Positions 1 to 8,765 of a stretch of DNA of 31,217 nucleotides are shown here, one piece after another. A model generated the notes under the pieces. It was not told where the DNA came from, did no database searches, and saw only the letters and a program-made list of their open reading frames with translations. Position 1 is the stretch's first letter. The number at the start of each line of letters is the position of its first letter. The translations under genes and the position numbers were made by a program. The stretch is from Thiomargarita sp. (GTDB lineage Bacteria; Pseudomonadota; Gammaproteobacteria; Beggiatoales; Beggiatoaceae): positions 1 to 31,217 of the forward strand of contig DYNO01000012.1 in the NCBI GenBank assembly GCA_020721025.1, given 5' to 3'.

Positions 1-2
1 GG

Positions 3-362
3 ATTGCAAAACAACGCGCTGCGATTGCTCATCAACTTTCCAATTATCTGACCAAAACCTTTGATAGGATTGTCATTGAAGATTTGAATGTCAAAGGCAT
101 GATTAAAAACAGAAAGTTGAGCCGTGCCATTGCAGATGTCGGTTTTGGGATGCTCCGGCATTTTATTGAATACAAAGCCAAATTAAGAAACTGCGTTGTT
201 GTTATTGCCGATAGATTTTTTCCCAGCAGTAAAACATGTTCCAAATGTGGAGCAAAGAAAGAAAACTTGACACTTGCAGACAGAATCTTCAGTTGTGATT
301 GTGGTTTAGTCATTGACCGGGATTTAAATGCTGCAATCAATCTGAATAACTATCGTAGTTAA
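3..362 (+). pseudogene. tnpB: TnpB (IS200/IS605-type RNA-guided nuclease), C-terminal part, cut by window start
   Basis: The frame is open from base 3, so the gene enters from outside the window; the first ATG at 84 is internal. The visible 119 codons hold the C-terminal hallmarks of TnpB. There is a RuvC segment IVIEDLNVKGM with the catalytic Glu, then a zinc ribbon (CSKCG, later CDCG), then DRDLNAAINL with the last RuvC Asp. TnpB is the transposon-encoded ancestor of Cas12: it cuts DNA guided by an omega RNA made from the element's 3' end. The catalytic and zinc residues in view are intact and the stop is normal, so nothing here proves the gene is broken. It is typed as a fragment only because the 5' part is not visible. 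No tnpA is in the window. Family identification is firm; activity is unknown. Confidence 0.85.
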
Positions 363-520
363 GTAGTTAGAGTCGCGACCCGTATCAGCGAGACTTTAAA
401 CGCACGTAAGAGCAGTGTCAGACTCAGTGTATCGAGCTTCTGTGTTGACCAAGATACAAGTGTTGTATTCATAACTGAATAACGTTTGTTTTACTACAAA
501 TGATTTAAGAGCACTATAAC
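363..520 (+). mobile_element. Possible right end / omega-RNA region of the IS605-type element
   Basis: In TnpB elements the 3' end of tnpB and the following 100-200 bases encode the omega RNA, and the element's right end carries a subterminal hairpin. Here two overlapping hairpins can be drawn about 100 bases after the stop. One is ATACAA-GTG-TTGTAT (454-468, extendable by a G-U pair). The other is TATTCA-TAAC-TGAATA (466-481). They share 466-468, so they are alternatives. They end about 40 bases before the next gene starts at 521. Placing the element's right boundary near 481-490 is inference; no second copy is in the window to confirm it. Confidence 0.35.
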
Positions 521-1708
521 ATGTTGACCTATCTGCACCTTAAGAACTTCAAATGTTTTGAGGCATTATCTTTACCACTTGCACCACTGACCGTATTAAC
601 AGGCTTCAATAGAGCAGGTAAGTCCACGAGTTTACAGACATTACTATTACCTGCTCAAATGTTACGGGCTGGAGGACGCAGTTTAGAACTGTCCCTCAAC
701 GGAGCATTGGCGCGTCTTGGTACGCCGGGTCAGGTTTTAAGAGTTCGTTCACCGGAGGAGATTTTAAAAGGAGGAACACAAAGTGAAACTTTAAGTTTGG
801 GCATTGAAAGTGATGAAGCTAAACTACTGTGGCATTTCCAAACAGAGAATCACAATGAAAGACGTTTTTTAAAAATCCATACTATTGACTTATATTCATC
901 TGCTGGGAAAGAAACACATTCAAATATTAAAGCTGTGAATGAGTTACTGCCCATTGAAGGGAATATTCCTACCAGTGTGCGCCGTTTAGTCACTCAACTG
1001 CGTAAAACTATCTTTTTAAGTGCTATGCGCTTAGGAACAGCCGAAGTTTTCCCAAGCCCCGAAAACCCAGAACTTACTTATGCTGATGTAGGGTTGCAAG
1101 GAGAGTTTGCCCCTTGGTGGTTTTTGCAATCTGATTCTGCTGATATTGACCCTAAACGCTATCACCCTTCTACAACTCATTCTGACCTGCGTCTGCAATT
1201 AAATGCTTGGGCAAGTACTTTATTCCCCGAAGCTGAAGTCAATGTACAACCCATACTACAAACTAGCTTAACACGCTTAGAGCTGCGCATCGGCAATACT
1301 GAATGGTGTCGCCCTGCCAACATTGGTTATGGACTCACCTACGCGTTTCCCATTTTAGTCGCCGGCTTACTTGCAGAACCTGAACAAATCCTTATGATTG
1401 ATAGTCCTGAAGCTCATTTACATCCTATGGGACAGTCGCAAATAGGGCGGTTTTTAGCAAAAATGGCAGCGGCTGGGGTACAAATTATGCTCGAAACACA
1501 CAGCGATCATGTGTTGAATGGGATTCGTTTAGCACTGCGAGATGGAGTGATTGCTCCTGAACAAACTCAAATACATTTCTTCACCCCCTCGAAGAGTGCG
1601 CCAGTTATTTCTCCACAAGTAGATAAACAAGGAAATTTGAGCGAATGGCCCGTAGGTTTTTTTGATCAATCTGAAAAAGATTTAGCTATATTAGCAGGAT
1701 GGGTATAG
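521..1708 (+). CDS. AAA-family ATPase, DUF3696 type (defence-associated)
   Basis: This 395-residue protein has the layout of RecF/OLD-like ABC-class ATPases. An N-terminal LHLKNFKCFE strand leads into the Walker A motif GFNRAGKST (about residues 28-36). Near the C-terminus are the Walker B region ILMIDSPEAHLHP (about 288-300) and the H-loop-like ETHSDHVLNGIRLAL (about 324-338). PEAHLHP-x-GQS followed by THSDHVLNGIR is characteristic of the DUF3696 ATPase group. The usual acidic residue after the Walker B Asp is in the form DSPE rather than the common DEPE or ENPE. The next gene begins 4 bases after the stop, so the two are almost certainly co-translated. DUF3696 ATPases often sit in defence islands with an effector partner. 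Substrate and trigger cannot be read from the sequence. It could instead be a DNA-repair-type SMC-like ATPase. Confidence 0.85.
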   Translation: MLTYLHLKNFKCFEALSLPLAPLTVLTGFNRAGKSTSLQTLLLPAQMLRAGGRSLELSLNGALARLGTPGQVLRVRSPEEILKGGTQSETLSLGIESDEAKLLWHFQTENHNERRFLKIHTIDLYSSAGKETHSNIKAVNELLPIEGNIPTSVRRLVTQLRKTIFLSAMRLGTAEVFPSPENPELTYADVGLQGEFAPWWFLQSDSADIDPKRYHPSTTHSDLRLQLNAWASTLFPEAEVNVQPILQTSLTRLELRIGNTEWCRPANIGYGLTYAFPILVAGLLAEPEQILMIDSPEAHLHPMGQSQIGRFLAKMAAAGVQIMLETHSDHVLNGIRLALRDGVIAPEQTQIHFFTPSKSAPVISPQVDKQGNLSEWPVGFFDQSEKDLAILAGWV

Positions 1709-1712
1709 CATC

Positions 1713-2678
1713 ATGGAATGGCATATTAATGATCTATCATTGGACGGACAATTTTCTAGTCCACAAGCGTTTTGTGAGGCATTAGAAACACTATTAAGAT
1801 TTCGGATGCAGCATAAAGCATTACAAGAAAACTTATTTTGCTCCCGTAATTTGGGGCAGCGTCCTATTCATGTTGGACACAGTTTACAACAAATAGTTCT
1901 GAAGCACCGTAACCCATTGTTTAAACGTCAAGTGTCAGAATGGCTAGCTAAGTCTAGACCTTTTTGGGATGATTCCCGTGTTATAAATTCTAATGATTAT
2001 TTTGCTTTTGAAGCAGATGAAGTAACGGAACAAGGTTTAGGTGAGGCTTGTCGTCGCCAATTACTCGGCAGATCGGTAGCCAGTTTTAGTTTTACACATC
2101 ATCGGTTTACCGGTACACCCCTCAACATCCAACATGGTTGGCGAGAACCCAGCTTGGATTTTGGGCAAGTGAAAATAGATAATTTTTGGAAGATAGTTGA
2201 TTTAATCAAAGTAGTTGAATCGCTTAAACCAGAGCCAACGAATTGGCAGGAAATGTTACAGGAATCTCGGCAACGTTTCACGGGTCTAATTTTTGCGGAT
2301 AATATTGAAACTGTATTGCATCCGCACCCTTTCAGTCGTTGTGTCAGTCAGCGAGTGTTTGATTTATTGCGTGTATTGCAACAATTGGTAGATGAGAGCG
2401 ATACACAAGGCAGTCTATCTGATACAGGTATGGAATTGTACAATCAACATTTCGCTGGTGAAAAAGCATGGTTTAGCAGAAGTTCTGACAGCGAAGAACG
2501 GGAGTTTAAATCAGAACTCACTTTTCCGGATCCAATTACTCCATCTCAAATGTTGTTTTGTTCATGGCATGGGAAAATTAAAACACCACAATTTCGTGTT
2601 CACTTCCAATGGAAACGTCCTGAGAGTCAACGTGAAATCAAAGTTGTTTACATTGGACCCAAGATCACCAAAAGATAA
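1713..2678 (+). CDS. Unrecognised 321-aa partner of the DUF3696 ATPase
   Basis: The ATG lies 4 bases after the ATPase stop, which indicates translational coupling and a joint role. I do not recognise a named domain. Visible features are an N-terminal helical stretch (FCEALETLLRFRMQHKALQ), a conserved-looking central segment (ACRRQLLGRSVASFSF), an FADNIETVLHPHPFSRCVS segment, and a basic C-terminus (HFQWKRPESQREIKVVYIGPKITKR) with the strand-rich look of a compact terminal domain. No signal peptide or membrane segment is seen, so it should be cytoplasmic. By position it is the likely effector or regulator of a two-gene system with the ATPase. That is inference from the pairing, not from catalytic motifs. 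It ends 25 bases before the convergent gspL-like gene. Confidence 0.7.
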   Translation: MEWHINDLSLDGQFSSPQAFCEALETLLRFRMQHKALQENLFCSRNLGQRPIHVGHSLQQIVLKHRNPLFKRQVSEWLAKSRPFWDDSRVINSNDYFAFEADEVTEQGLGEACRRQLLGRSVASFSFTHHRFTGTPLNIQHGWREPSLDFGQVKIDNFWKIVDLIKVVESLKPEPTNWQEMLQESRQRFTGLIFADNIETVLHPHPFSRCVSQRVFDLLRVLQQLVDESDTQGSLSDTGMELYNQHFAGEKAWFSRSSDSEEREFKSELTFPDPITPSQMLFCSWHGKIKTPQFRVHFQWKRPESQREIKVVYIGPKITKR

Positions 2679-2703
2679 CAACTTTTTTTACAATCATCTT
2701 GAC

Positions 2704-3888
2704 TCAAGATTCCAGTTGCAATTTCGCCCTGACCCCCTTCGATTCACTGCCACTGGGAGAAATGACCGCGTTCATGCCCGCTTCTTTGACATAACGCGTC
2801 AACAACTCCAAAGTCGCCAAATCCGGCACTTCCAAACTCAATTCCAACTTGCCAGATTGATAAGATATTTCTTTCAAATTCAACGATGTCACCTTGCTCA
2901 ACACCGGACTCAATTGATTGAGTAAAATTAAAAAATTTCCCGCCCGCGTATTTTTCGCTTTTCCTTTTAATTCACTTAATTGCTGTTCCATCTGCACCCG
3001 AGGATTGACGATCTTTTGTGCCTGAGGAAAGGTTTGGCGATAAATTTGCTCAATTTGTTGATTTAAAGTTTGAGCTTGTTGCTCTAATTGATTGTAATAT
3101 AAACCTAATTTACCAATTTCGATGCAACCAAATAACAGCAATAATGCCACAGTCAGTCGCCAAGGTCGCCACAAATGCGCGGTTTGACTCACCGGTTGAT
3201 ATTTGCCTTGCAATAAATTGATCGGGACAGTTCGATAATTACTTGAAATCAAAAAATTATCATCCAGCATTTTTTCAATGATAGGCACATTGAACGAATT
3301 GAACGCAGCACGCACCGATTCACTCAATTTACCCCATACGATGATTTGCGACGGCACGGTCAGAAATGGCAAAATTGTGTTGATATTTTCCCCTTCAATA
3401 GCAAAACCGGCTTGTTTTTCAGTGCGTACCAATACCCGTTGTCCCTGTTGCATCACACTCCAACTTTCTGAAATCAAAGGTAAAATAAACACTTCTGGCA
3501 ACACTACGGCGGGTGACAATTGAAACTCACGTAACGCATTGAGATAGTTGTCTAAATGACGTTGTGCGATGACCGCGACCGCAAGGTGTTGATTGACATC
3601 CCGCTGTCCTAGGGCAAAATGTAATTGTTCAATATCTTCAGCCAGTTGCTCTTCCAACGCGTAGGGAACAGCTTGTTGTAATCGTTGTCGTTGCGTAGTT
3701 GGGATGTCAACGTGGGTCAGCAAAATTTCGGTATTGGGCAACAGGATGATAACTTGTTGATTTTTATCAATTGGAATCGTGGCTAACGTGGTTTCCGCGA
3801 CATGGTTCACCAGACGTTGTTGTGAATCAAATATTGTCCAATCGACGGATGTAAGATGATGAAAATGAATGAATAATATGGGGCGCAT
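2704..3888 (-). CDS. gspL: Type II secretion system protein L (GspL-like)
   Basis: GspL is the bitopic inner-membrane protein that tethers the secretion ATPase GspE to the T2SS platform. The N-terminal cytoplasmic part carries the family signature around LLPNTEILLTHVDIP and QRLQQAVPYALEEQLAEDIE (the actin-like fold). A single membrane helix follows at LTVALLLLFGCIEIGKLGL, then a periplasmic coiled segment (about YNQLEQQAQTLNQQIEQ) and a ferredoxin-like C-terminal domain. About 394 residues is the usual family size. I chose the ATG at 3886-3888 (MRPILFIHF) because the family motif starts there. A longer frame reaches an ATG at 3928-3930, but its 14 extra residues look non-native; neither start has a strong ribosome site. 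No gspM or other gsp gene follows, so this copy is separated from its usual operon. It lies just downstream of the restriction-modification gene on the same strand. Confidence 0.8.
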   Translation of the reverse strand: MRPILFIHFHHLTSVDWTIFDSQQRLVNHVAETTLATIPIDKNQQVIILLPNTEILLTHVDIPTTQRQRLQQAVPYALEEQLAEDIEQLHFALGQRDVNQHLAVAVIAQRHLDNYLNALREFQLSPAVVLPEVFILPLISESWSVMQQGQRVLVRTEKQAGFAIEGENINTILPFLTVPSQIIVWGKLSESVRAAFNSFNVPIIEKMLDDNFLISSNYRTVPINLLQGKYQPVSQTAHLWRPWRLTVALLLLFGCIEIGKLGLYYNQLEQQAQTLNQQIEQIYRQTFPQAQKIVNPRVQMEQQLSELKGKAKNTRAGNFLILLNQLSPVLSKVTSLNLKEISYQSGKLELSLEVPDLATLELLTRYVKEAGMNAVISPSGSESKGVRAKLQLES

Positions 3889-3945
3889 GGTGGAAAATTT
3901 TGGGTAAGGGGGAGTAATAATGCAAATCATCTAAAATCTAGCAAA

Positions 3946-6777
3946 TTATTCACTGTTCTCAATCAGTTGAATCTCGTCCTGCGTCAAATCATATAATTCA
4001 TAAACCATGTTATCAATCGCTGCATCGACTGCCACAATTTGCTGACGTAATACTTTTTGACCGGGTAATTCTTTCGTCAAAGATAAAAGACGTTGCAGTT
4101 CAAGCATTTGGGAGACCAAATCAACGACCATCTGATGTTGAGCGAATGCGGTAACTTTTTCAAAATCAATGGCGTGAATTGGAATCAAACGCAGTTGCGC
4201 GGGATTGATGTTCACATTGTCGAAATAAGATTTATACCAATAATTCAATAACTTGCTGTTAAACAGACCTAAAATATATTTCAAAGAGTATCGCTCATCT
4301 TTCTGAATGATATTGTTGAAATTGTCTCGATTGTAAAATTTTTCCTCGTCATACGTGCCAATCAGTTTACGCGACAATGACTTATTACGCAATCGCACTA
4401 AAACAATTTTGGGTTGCTCAAAAAATTTAGCATCACGCCGACACCATAACCAATCCCCGTATTTTAAATATTTTTGCCCCCACGTCAGCGCGTATCTCTG
4501 TACAGTGCTGTGGGTATCCAACAATTTTTTCCACTCCGCAGTTTCTGCCACGTCTGAAATATAGGGATTTTTAGCACTCTCTTCTCGTGTCTTGTAAACG
4601 ATAATTCCTTGACTCATCTCACAAATATCGCCCAAACACGGCTGCTCACTTTCTATTTTTTGGAGTAGGGCGGTATTGGCACGAATTAAAAAACGTTTAC
4701 CGCTGATATGTAGCCAATCAAGTTGATTAAACTCAGTTTTATTGGCTTCTTCAGCAAATTCAACGGGCGTTTTGGGATGAATGACTAGGGTCTGACCGGT
4801 TTTACCCTTTTGAAACAGAGCCACTAGGGTTTCAGAAGCGTTATTTTTCCAGACGTGATAACGAAAATTGGCAAGAATTTGAATGTGCGTGGTGGTCAAT
4901 AATTGTTCGCGCAACCGCTCGGCACGGGTCGATTCAATAAAATTGGTTGGGACAATCACCGCGATCACGCCTGCTTGAGTCGTTAATTTCAGAGCTTGCC
5001 ACAAAAAATATTCGTAAGATTCCGGCTGACCTTGCAGCAATGGATAATGTTGAAATAAATACTTTTTTTCCTCTGATTTGAACATCGCGCCATAAGGCGG
5101 ATTGCCCAGCACGGCATCAAATCCCCCCGCTTGCATAATTTCAGCAAATTCTTGTTTCCAATCAAACGCATTGACGCGATACAACGTTTCTTCGTCCAGC
5201 AGACCGGACTGTCCGAGATAAAAGTCGTTGCTGATCAGTGAATTGCCACATTTGATATTGTTTTCCAAATCGGGCAACACGCGTTCGCGAATCAGCGATA
5301 ATTGCGAAATCACGCTTTGCTCATCTTCCAACACTTTCAATAATAACGATAATTTGGTCACTTCCACCGCTTGCGTGTCGATATCTACGCCGTAAATATT
5401 GTTTAACAAAATTCGTTTGCGCTCGGTGATGGTTAATTTCCAGCCGCCGCCCATTGCTTGATATAAACAGGGTTGTTTACCTTTCGACCATTTTTCTTTA
5501 TCTTTCAAATAGTTTTCTAAATGCCATGCCAGTAGAAATTCATAAACTTCAAGCAAAAATGAACCGGAACCACACGCCGGATCGAGAATTTTTAATTGAC
5601 TGATTTGCTGCACTGTTTTTCCCGCGACCAACTGCCCCAAGGTTTTTTTAACAATGTAATCAACAATGTAGGTTGGTGTGTAATAAACGCCACCGGCTTT
5701 TTTAACCTCTGGTTTTTCCTCAACAATCGCTTGCCGCGTTTCAGTCAGTCGAATTACTTTACCCAAAAATTGTTCATACACCTGTCCCAAAATGTCCGCA
5801 GGAAAAACTGAGAACTCATACGGACTGTTAGGATAGTACAGATTTTTGAGTATCTTGGTTAAAATTGCATCGTCAATCCGTAATTTTGGAGTCAATTGAT
5901 CGGGCGTGTCGCGGGCAGATTCGGCTTTAAAATGAAACAGTCCGGAGTTGTAGCGCGCATCGGCTTGATAAAAAAATTGAAATAAACGGGGATAAATTTG
6001 GGTATCGCGAGTTAAATGCAATAATTTACCGTAGTCTTCAATGCCTCGATCTTCACAAATTCTCAAAAAGATAATTCGGTCAATGGTTTGTTGCACCGCG
6101 AAATTGATTTGACGCGAGGTTAAATGAGGATTGAGCTTGATAATGTCGTGTGCTAAATCTTCCCGCCAATTTTCAATTTCGTTTAAAAATGCGGCATCAA
6201 CCGTTAAAATTCCTTTAGGTGTCGCCCGTTGCATTAAATATTTTTCTAAACCGCCCTGCCACACCGCGTCAAAGGAAAAATATTCTACCAATTTATCCCA
6301 ATTTTTCACGTAATCGGTGTAGCGCAAATACCACAATCTCGCTGTTGCTGCTTTGTCCGTCCGCTGGGGTTGCAACCGGCAATCATATACCGCAAATTCG
6401 GCGAAGTTGGTGACAATTGACAGCGATAATTTGGCATTCCAGCCGTAACGACGCACTTGTAACGCGGGTTCCGCCTCAGTTTTGAGATTGATCGCAGGCT
6501 TTTTGGCTTCCACGAAAAATTTTCTTGCCCCACCCATGCGAAAACTGTAGTCAGGAATTTTGGTGACATGACCGTAACGCAGCGGGTGTTCTAACACCAC
6601 CGGACGATAGTTTTCTGCCACACCTTGTTGATTTTGCACGTTCCACGCGAGAGCTTGAAAAAATGGGGTGATGAAATCGGCGCGAGTTTGGGCTTCGTTA
6701 TAATCAGGTTGGTGGTAACGTTCTAATTGTTCAGCAAAACGTTCTACTAAAGTTTGAATGATTTGACGTGTGGACAT
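3946..6777 (-). CDS. Type IIG restriction-modification enzyme (endonuclease, N6-adenine methylase and specificity in one chain)
   Basis: This 943-residue protein fuses all R-M functions. An N-terminal PD-(D/E)xK-type nuclease site is visible as IPDYSF (D76) followed by FFVEAKK (E90, K92). A helical connector leads to the methylase: VYYTPTYIVDYIV (about 363-375), SAM-binding motif I DPACGSGSF (398-406), YGVDID (461-466), and catalytic motif IV NPPY (558-561) typical of N6-adenine methyltransferases. The last third resembles TaqI/Eco57I-type target-recognition regions. All key residues are present and the frame is unbroken, so it is probably active. No separate methylase or specificity gene is adjacent, consistent with type IIG. 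It starts 35 bases after the ancestral stop of the broken TonB receptor gene and ends 57 bases before the gspL-like start. The target sequence cannot be read from the protein. Confidence 0.9.
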   Translation of the reverse strand: MSTRQIIQTLVERFAEQLERYHQPDYNEAQTRADFITPFFQALAWNVQNQQGVAENYRPVVLEHPLRYGHVTKIPDYSFRMGGARKFFVEAKKPAINLKTEAEPALQVRRYGWNAKLSLSIVTNFAEFAVYDCRLQPQRTDKAATARLWYLRYTDYVKNWDKLVEYFSFDAVWQGGLEKYLMQRATPKGILTVDAAFLNEIENWREDLAHDIIKLNPHLTSRQINFAVQQTIDRIIFLRICEDRGIEDYGKLLHLTRDTQIYPRLFQFFYQADARYNSGLFHFKAESARDTPDQLTPKLRIDDAILTKILKNLYYPNSPYEFSVFPADILGQVYEQFLGKVIRLTETRQAIVEEKPEVKKAGGVYYTPTYIVDYIVKKTLGQLVAGKTVQQISQLKILDPACGSGSFLLEVYEFLLAWHLENYLKDKEKWSKGKQPCLYQAMGGGWKLTITERKRILLNNIYGVDIDTQAVEVTKLSLLLKVLEDEQSVISQLSLIRERVLPDLENNIKCGNSLISNDFYLGQSGLLDEETLYRVNAFDWKQEFAEIMQAGGFDAVLGNPPYGAMFKSEEKKYLFQHYPLLQGQPESYEYFLWQALKLTTQAGVIAVIVPTNFIESTRAERLREQLLTTTHIQILANFRYHVWKNNASETLVALFQKGKTGQTLVIHPKTPVEFAEEANKTEFNQLDWLHISGKRFLIRANTALLQKIESEQPCLGDICEMSQGIIVYKTREESAKNPYISDVAETAEWKKLLDTHSTVQRYALTWGQKYLKYGDWLWCRRDAKFFEQPKIVLVRLRNKSLSRKLIGTYDEEKFYNRDNFNNIIQKDERYSLKYILGLFNSKLLNYWYKSYFDNVNINPAQLRLIPIHAIDFEKVTAFAQHQMVVDLVSQMLELQRLLSLTKELPGQKVLRQQIVAVDAAIDNMVYELYDLTQDEIQLIENSE

Positions 6778-6794
6778 GGTTTATTTCGTTGAAT

Positions 6795-7859
6795 TTAAAG
6801 TGATAAATCATCTAAAATCGTACTTCCACCCCCCAGCGCGTAGCTACGTCCGCGATTAGGAACACCCGTCACAAAAGCTGCGACCTTCGATGAACTGGCA
6901 TATTCTTCGTCAAATAGATTATTGACCTTGCCCACCAAAGTTATTTGATTTAACAGGGCATAGCGAATCGTGCCGCCAGTGACCCAATAGCTTGATAAAT
7001 CAACGAATTTTGCTCTGGCGATTTGTTGTTGAGTGCTGTCATGAAAATACGTGTTGAGATTAAAATCCCATTTGTCATGATGGTAGTTGGCAATCAGTGA
7101 AAAAGTTTGTTTAGGAAAACGGCGGGGATTTTCTTCGGTTTTTTGCATCAGCGTGTAGGCGGCGCGCAGCGATAGTCCCTTGCTAATTTCTGTTGAAACT
7201 TCCATTTCCCAACCCGCAGTATCAATATCGCCGGCTAGGTTTTCAAATCGCCGATTGGCGGTGCCGGGAATCAGTACCGTGTCAACCTTATCAGAAGCTC
7301 GGCTGTAAAAATAGGTGAGGGTGGTTTGAAAATCTTGATGTTGCTGCAACCATGCGAGTTCCATTGTTTTGATTTTTTCTGGTCGCAACTGGGGATTACC
7401 AACACCAACAGCACTGATTTGATGAACCGCGGGTGCGCGAAAGGCTTCACCATACAACCATTTAAATTTTGTCTTGTCGGTAGGCGAATACACCAGAGCC
7501 GCTCGTGGATTGACAGTTGCCCCCTGATCTGGGTAATGGTCGTAGCGTGCCCCCCCCCACGTCAGCGCGACTTGTTGATTGATTTGATATTTATGTTGCA
7601 AGTACAAACCCACAAGGTTACGCTTCGATTCTGGCGTAAGTTGTGTGATCAGTGCATTTTCATAGTAAGTCAATAATCCTGATGGATTTTTTTGCGATAA
7701 AATGGCGGTGAGTTGATTCGTATTGTAATTGTCAGTTTGCTCAGATTTATTAATGCTGGGTTGATACCAACTGAGTCCAGCAAAAAAAGTATGATTTTCA
7801 TTGAGTCGATAACGTCCACTGATTCCTAAATTCCATGCTGTTTCTTTGGAAACGACCAA
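6795..7859 (-). pseudogene. TonB-dependent receptor, C-terminal barrel fragment of a broken gene
   Basis: This frame carries most of an outer-membrane TonB-dependent receptor barrel: YRLNENHTFFAGLSW, NPRAALVYSPTDKTKFKWLYGEAFRAP, GNPQLRPEKIKTMELAW, and a late NLFDEEYASSSK segment. It opens with a TTG at 7859 and has no signal peptide or plug; those lie in the overlapping upstream frame. The end is also abnormal. The frame reads GGGSTILDDLSL, but removing one base from the six-C run at 6829-6834 gives YALGVEVRF followed by a stop at 6812-6814. That is the aromatic C-terminus expected for a BamA-inserted barrel. Two homopolymer frameshifts therefore affect this gene. The product is unlikely to be functional unless both are sequencing errors. 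Confidence 0.8.
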
Positions 7860-8482
7860 TTTTTTCCTTTGCGAAATGTATTGAAATAAGCCTCGCGGCT
7901 GTCCAAATTACCCACGCTGACAAACGCATCATTCACATCGGTCGCAGTCACAATGTTCACGACACCCGTCACCGCGCCCGCGCCATAAGAAGCCGAGCCC
8001 GGACCGCGAATAATTTCAATTTGTTTCACATTTGCCAATGAAATAAAATGCCCGTAAATATCCAACGCCCCGCCTCGTAAATCATTGTTTAATCGCTGTC
8101 CATCGAGCATAAATAGCACATTGTAAGAAGATTGGGGGGTGGTGCTGCCGCGCGCGCTGACCATGTAGCCCTGTCCGAATACTACTTCGCGGCTTGCGAT
8201 AAATCCGGGGACGAAATTTAATAATTCTTCGACAGAATTGACTCCCATACGGGGCAATTGTTGGCGGGTAAAGACAGTGACAGAGGAAGGTGCATCAAAA
8301 ATAGTTTCTTCGGTCTTTGAAGCAACCACAATTTCAACTTCAAGTAATTCTTCTAACGAGAGTTCGAGCAAATCTTCAGTTTTCTCAATACGTTTTGCTA
8401 ACATGTTGTCAATTAAACTAAAAGTTGCCGCAACCGCATTTATGCTAAACAACATCAGTAGGCTTAAAAGATATTTTTTCAT
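7826..8482 (-). pseudogene. TonB-dependent receptor, N-terminal plug fragment of the same broken gene
   Basis: The 218-residue frame begins with a signal peptide (MKKYLLSLLMLFSINAVAA). It continues with a TonB-box-like region (LEVEIVVASKTEE), then the plug domain: PSSVTVFTRQQLP, SVEELLNFVPGF, ARGSTTPQSSYNVLFMLDG and IEIIRGPGSASYGAGAVTGVVNIVT. It runs out of frame at a six-T run (7860-7865; A6 on the coding strand), ending FPKKQHGI. One added A would join it to the barrel frame as GKKLVVSKETAW. Even when joined, the chain is only about 550 residues. The barrel strands normally found between the plug and the YRLNENHTFF-type segment seem to be absent, which suggests an internal deletion as well. 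The ligand is unknown. Plug domains of this style occur in receptors for siderophores, cobalamin and metals. Confidence 0.8.
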
Positions 8483-8603
8483 TGATTAAATCCATAACAG
8501 TTAGAAGATATTGTTAAGGGAAAAGTGAGGTGTTTCTTGTTCAAACAACGAAATTTCACCAAATAATGCCTTGATGAGAAATGATTTCAAATAAAACAAA
8601 GAG

Positions 8604-8657
8604 ATTCTCGTTCCCATGCGCCGGCGTGGGAATGCAGTTCAGACGCGCCAGCGTCAC
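8604..8657 (+). repeat. REP-like double-palindrome repeat, copy 1
   Basis: About 53 bases contain two palindromes in tandem: TTCCCATGCGCCGGCGTGGGAA (8611-8632, near-perfect) and GACGCGCCAGCGTC (8642-8655; GACGC/GCGTC arms). The unit is strikingly GC-rich against AT-rich flanks. The same unit returns in reverse orientation at 8766-8819. Confidence 0.85.
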
Positions 8658-8765
8658 CGGTTTCAAATTTGATGAGTTCAACGGTTTATCTCCATTTCTT
8701 CATTTCAACGGAGAAACAGTTTTTCATTAATATGATAAAAAATAATCAGTTAAAAATAATCATGC

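Noticed and set aside
2392..2925. 177-codon plus-strand frame spanning the end of the partner gene and the end of gspL
   Set aside because: It overlaps two well-supported genes in other frames and matches no family; its length comes from the AT-rich composition.
7826..7865. Programmed ribosomal frameshifting at the A6 run in the receptor gene
   Set aside because: No stimulatory structure is evident, a second unrelated frameshift exists at the 3' end, and barrel sequence seems missing, so decay or sequencing error is simpler.
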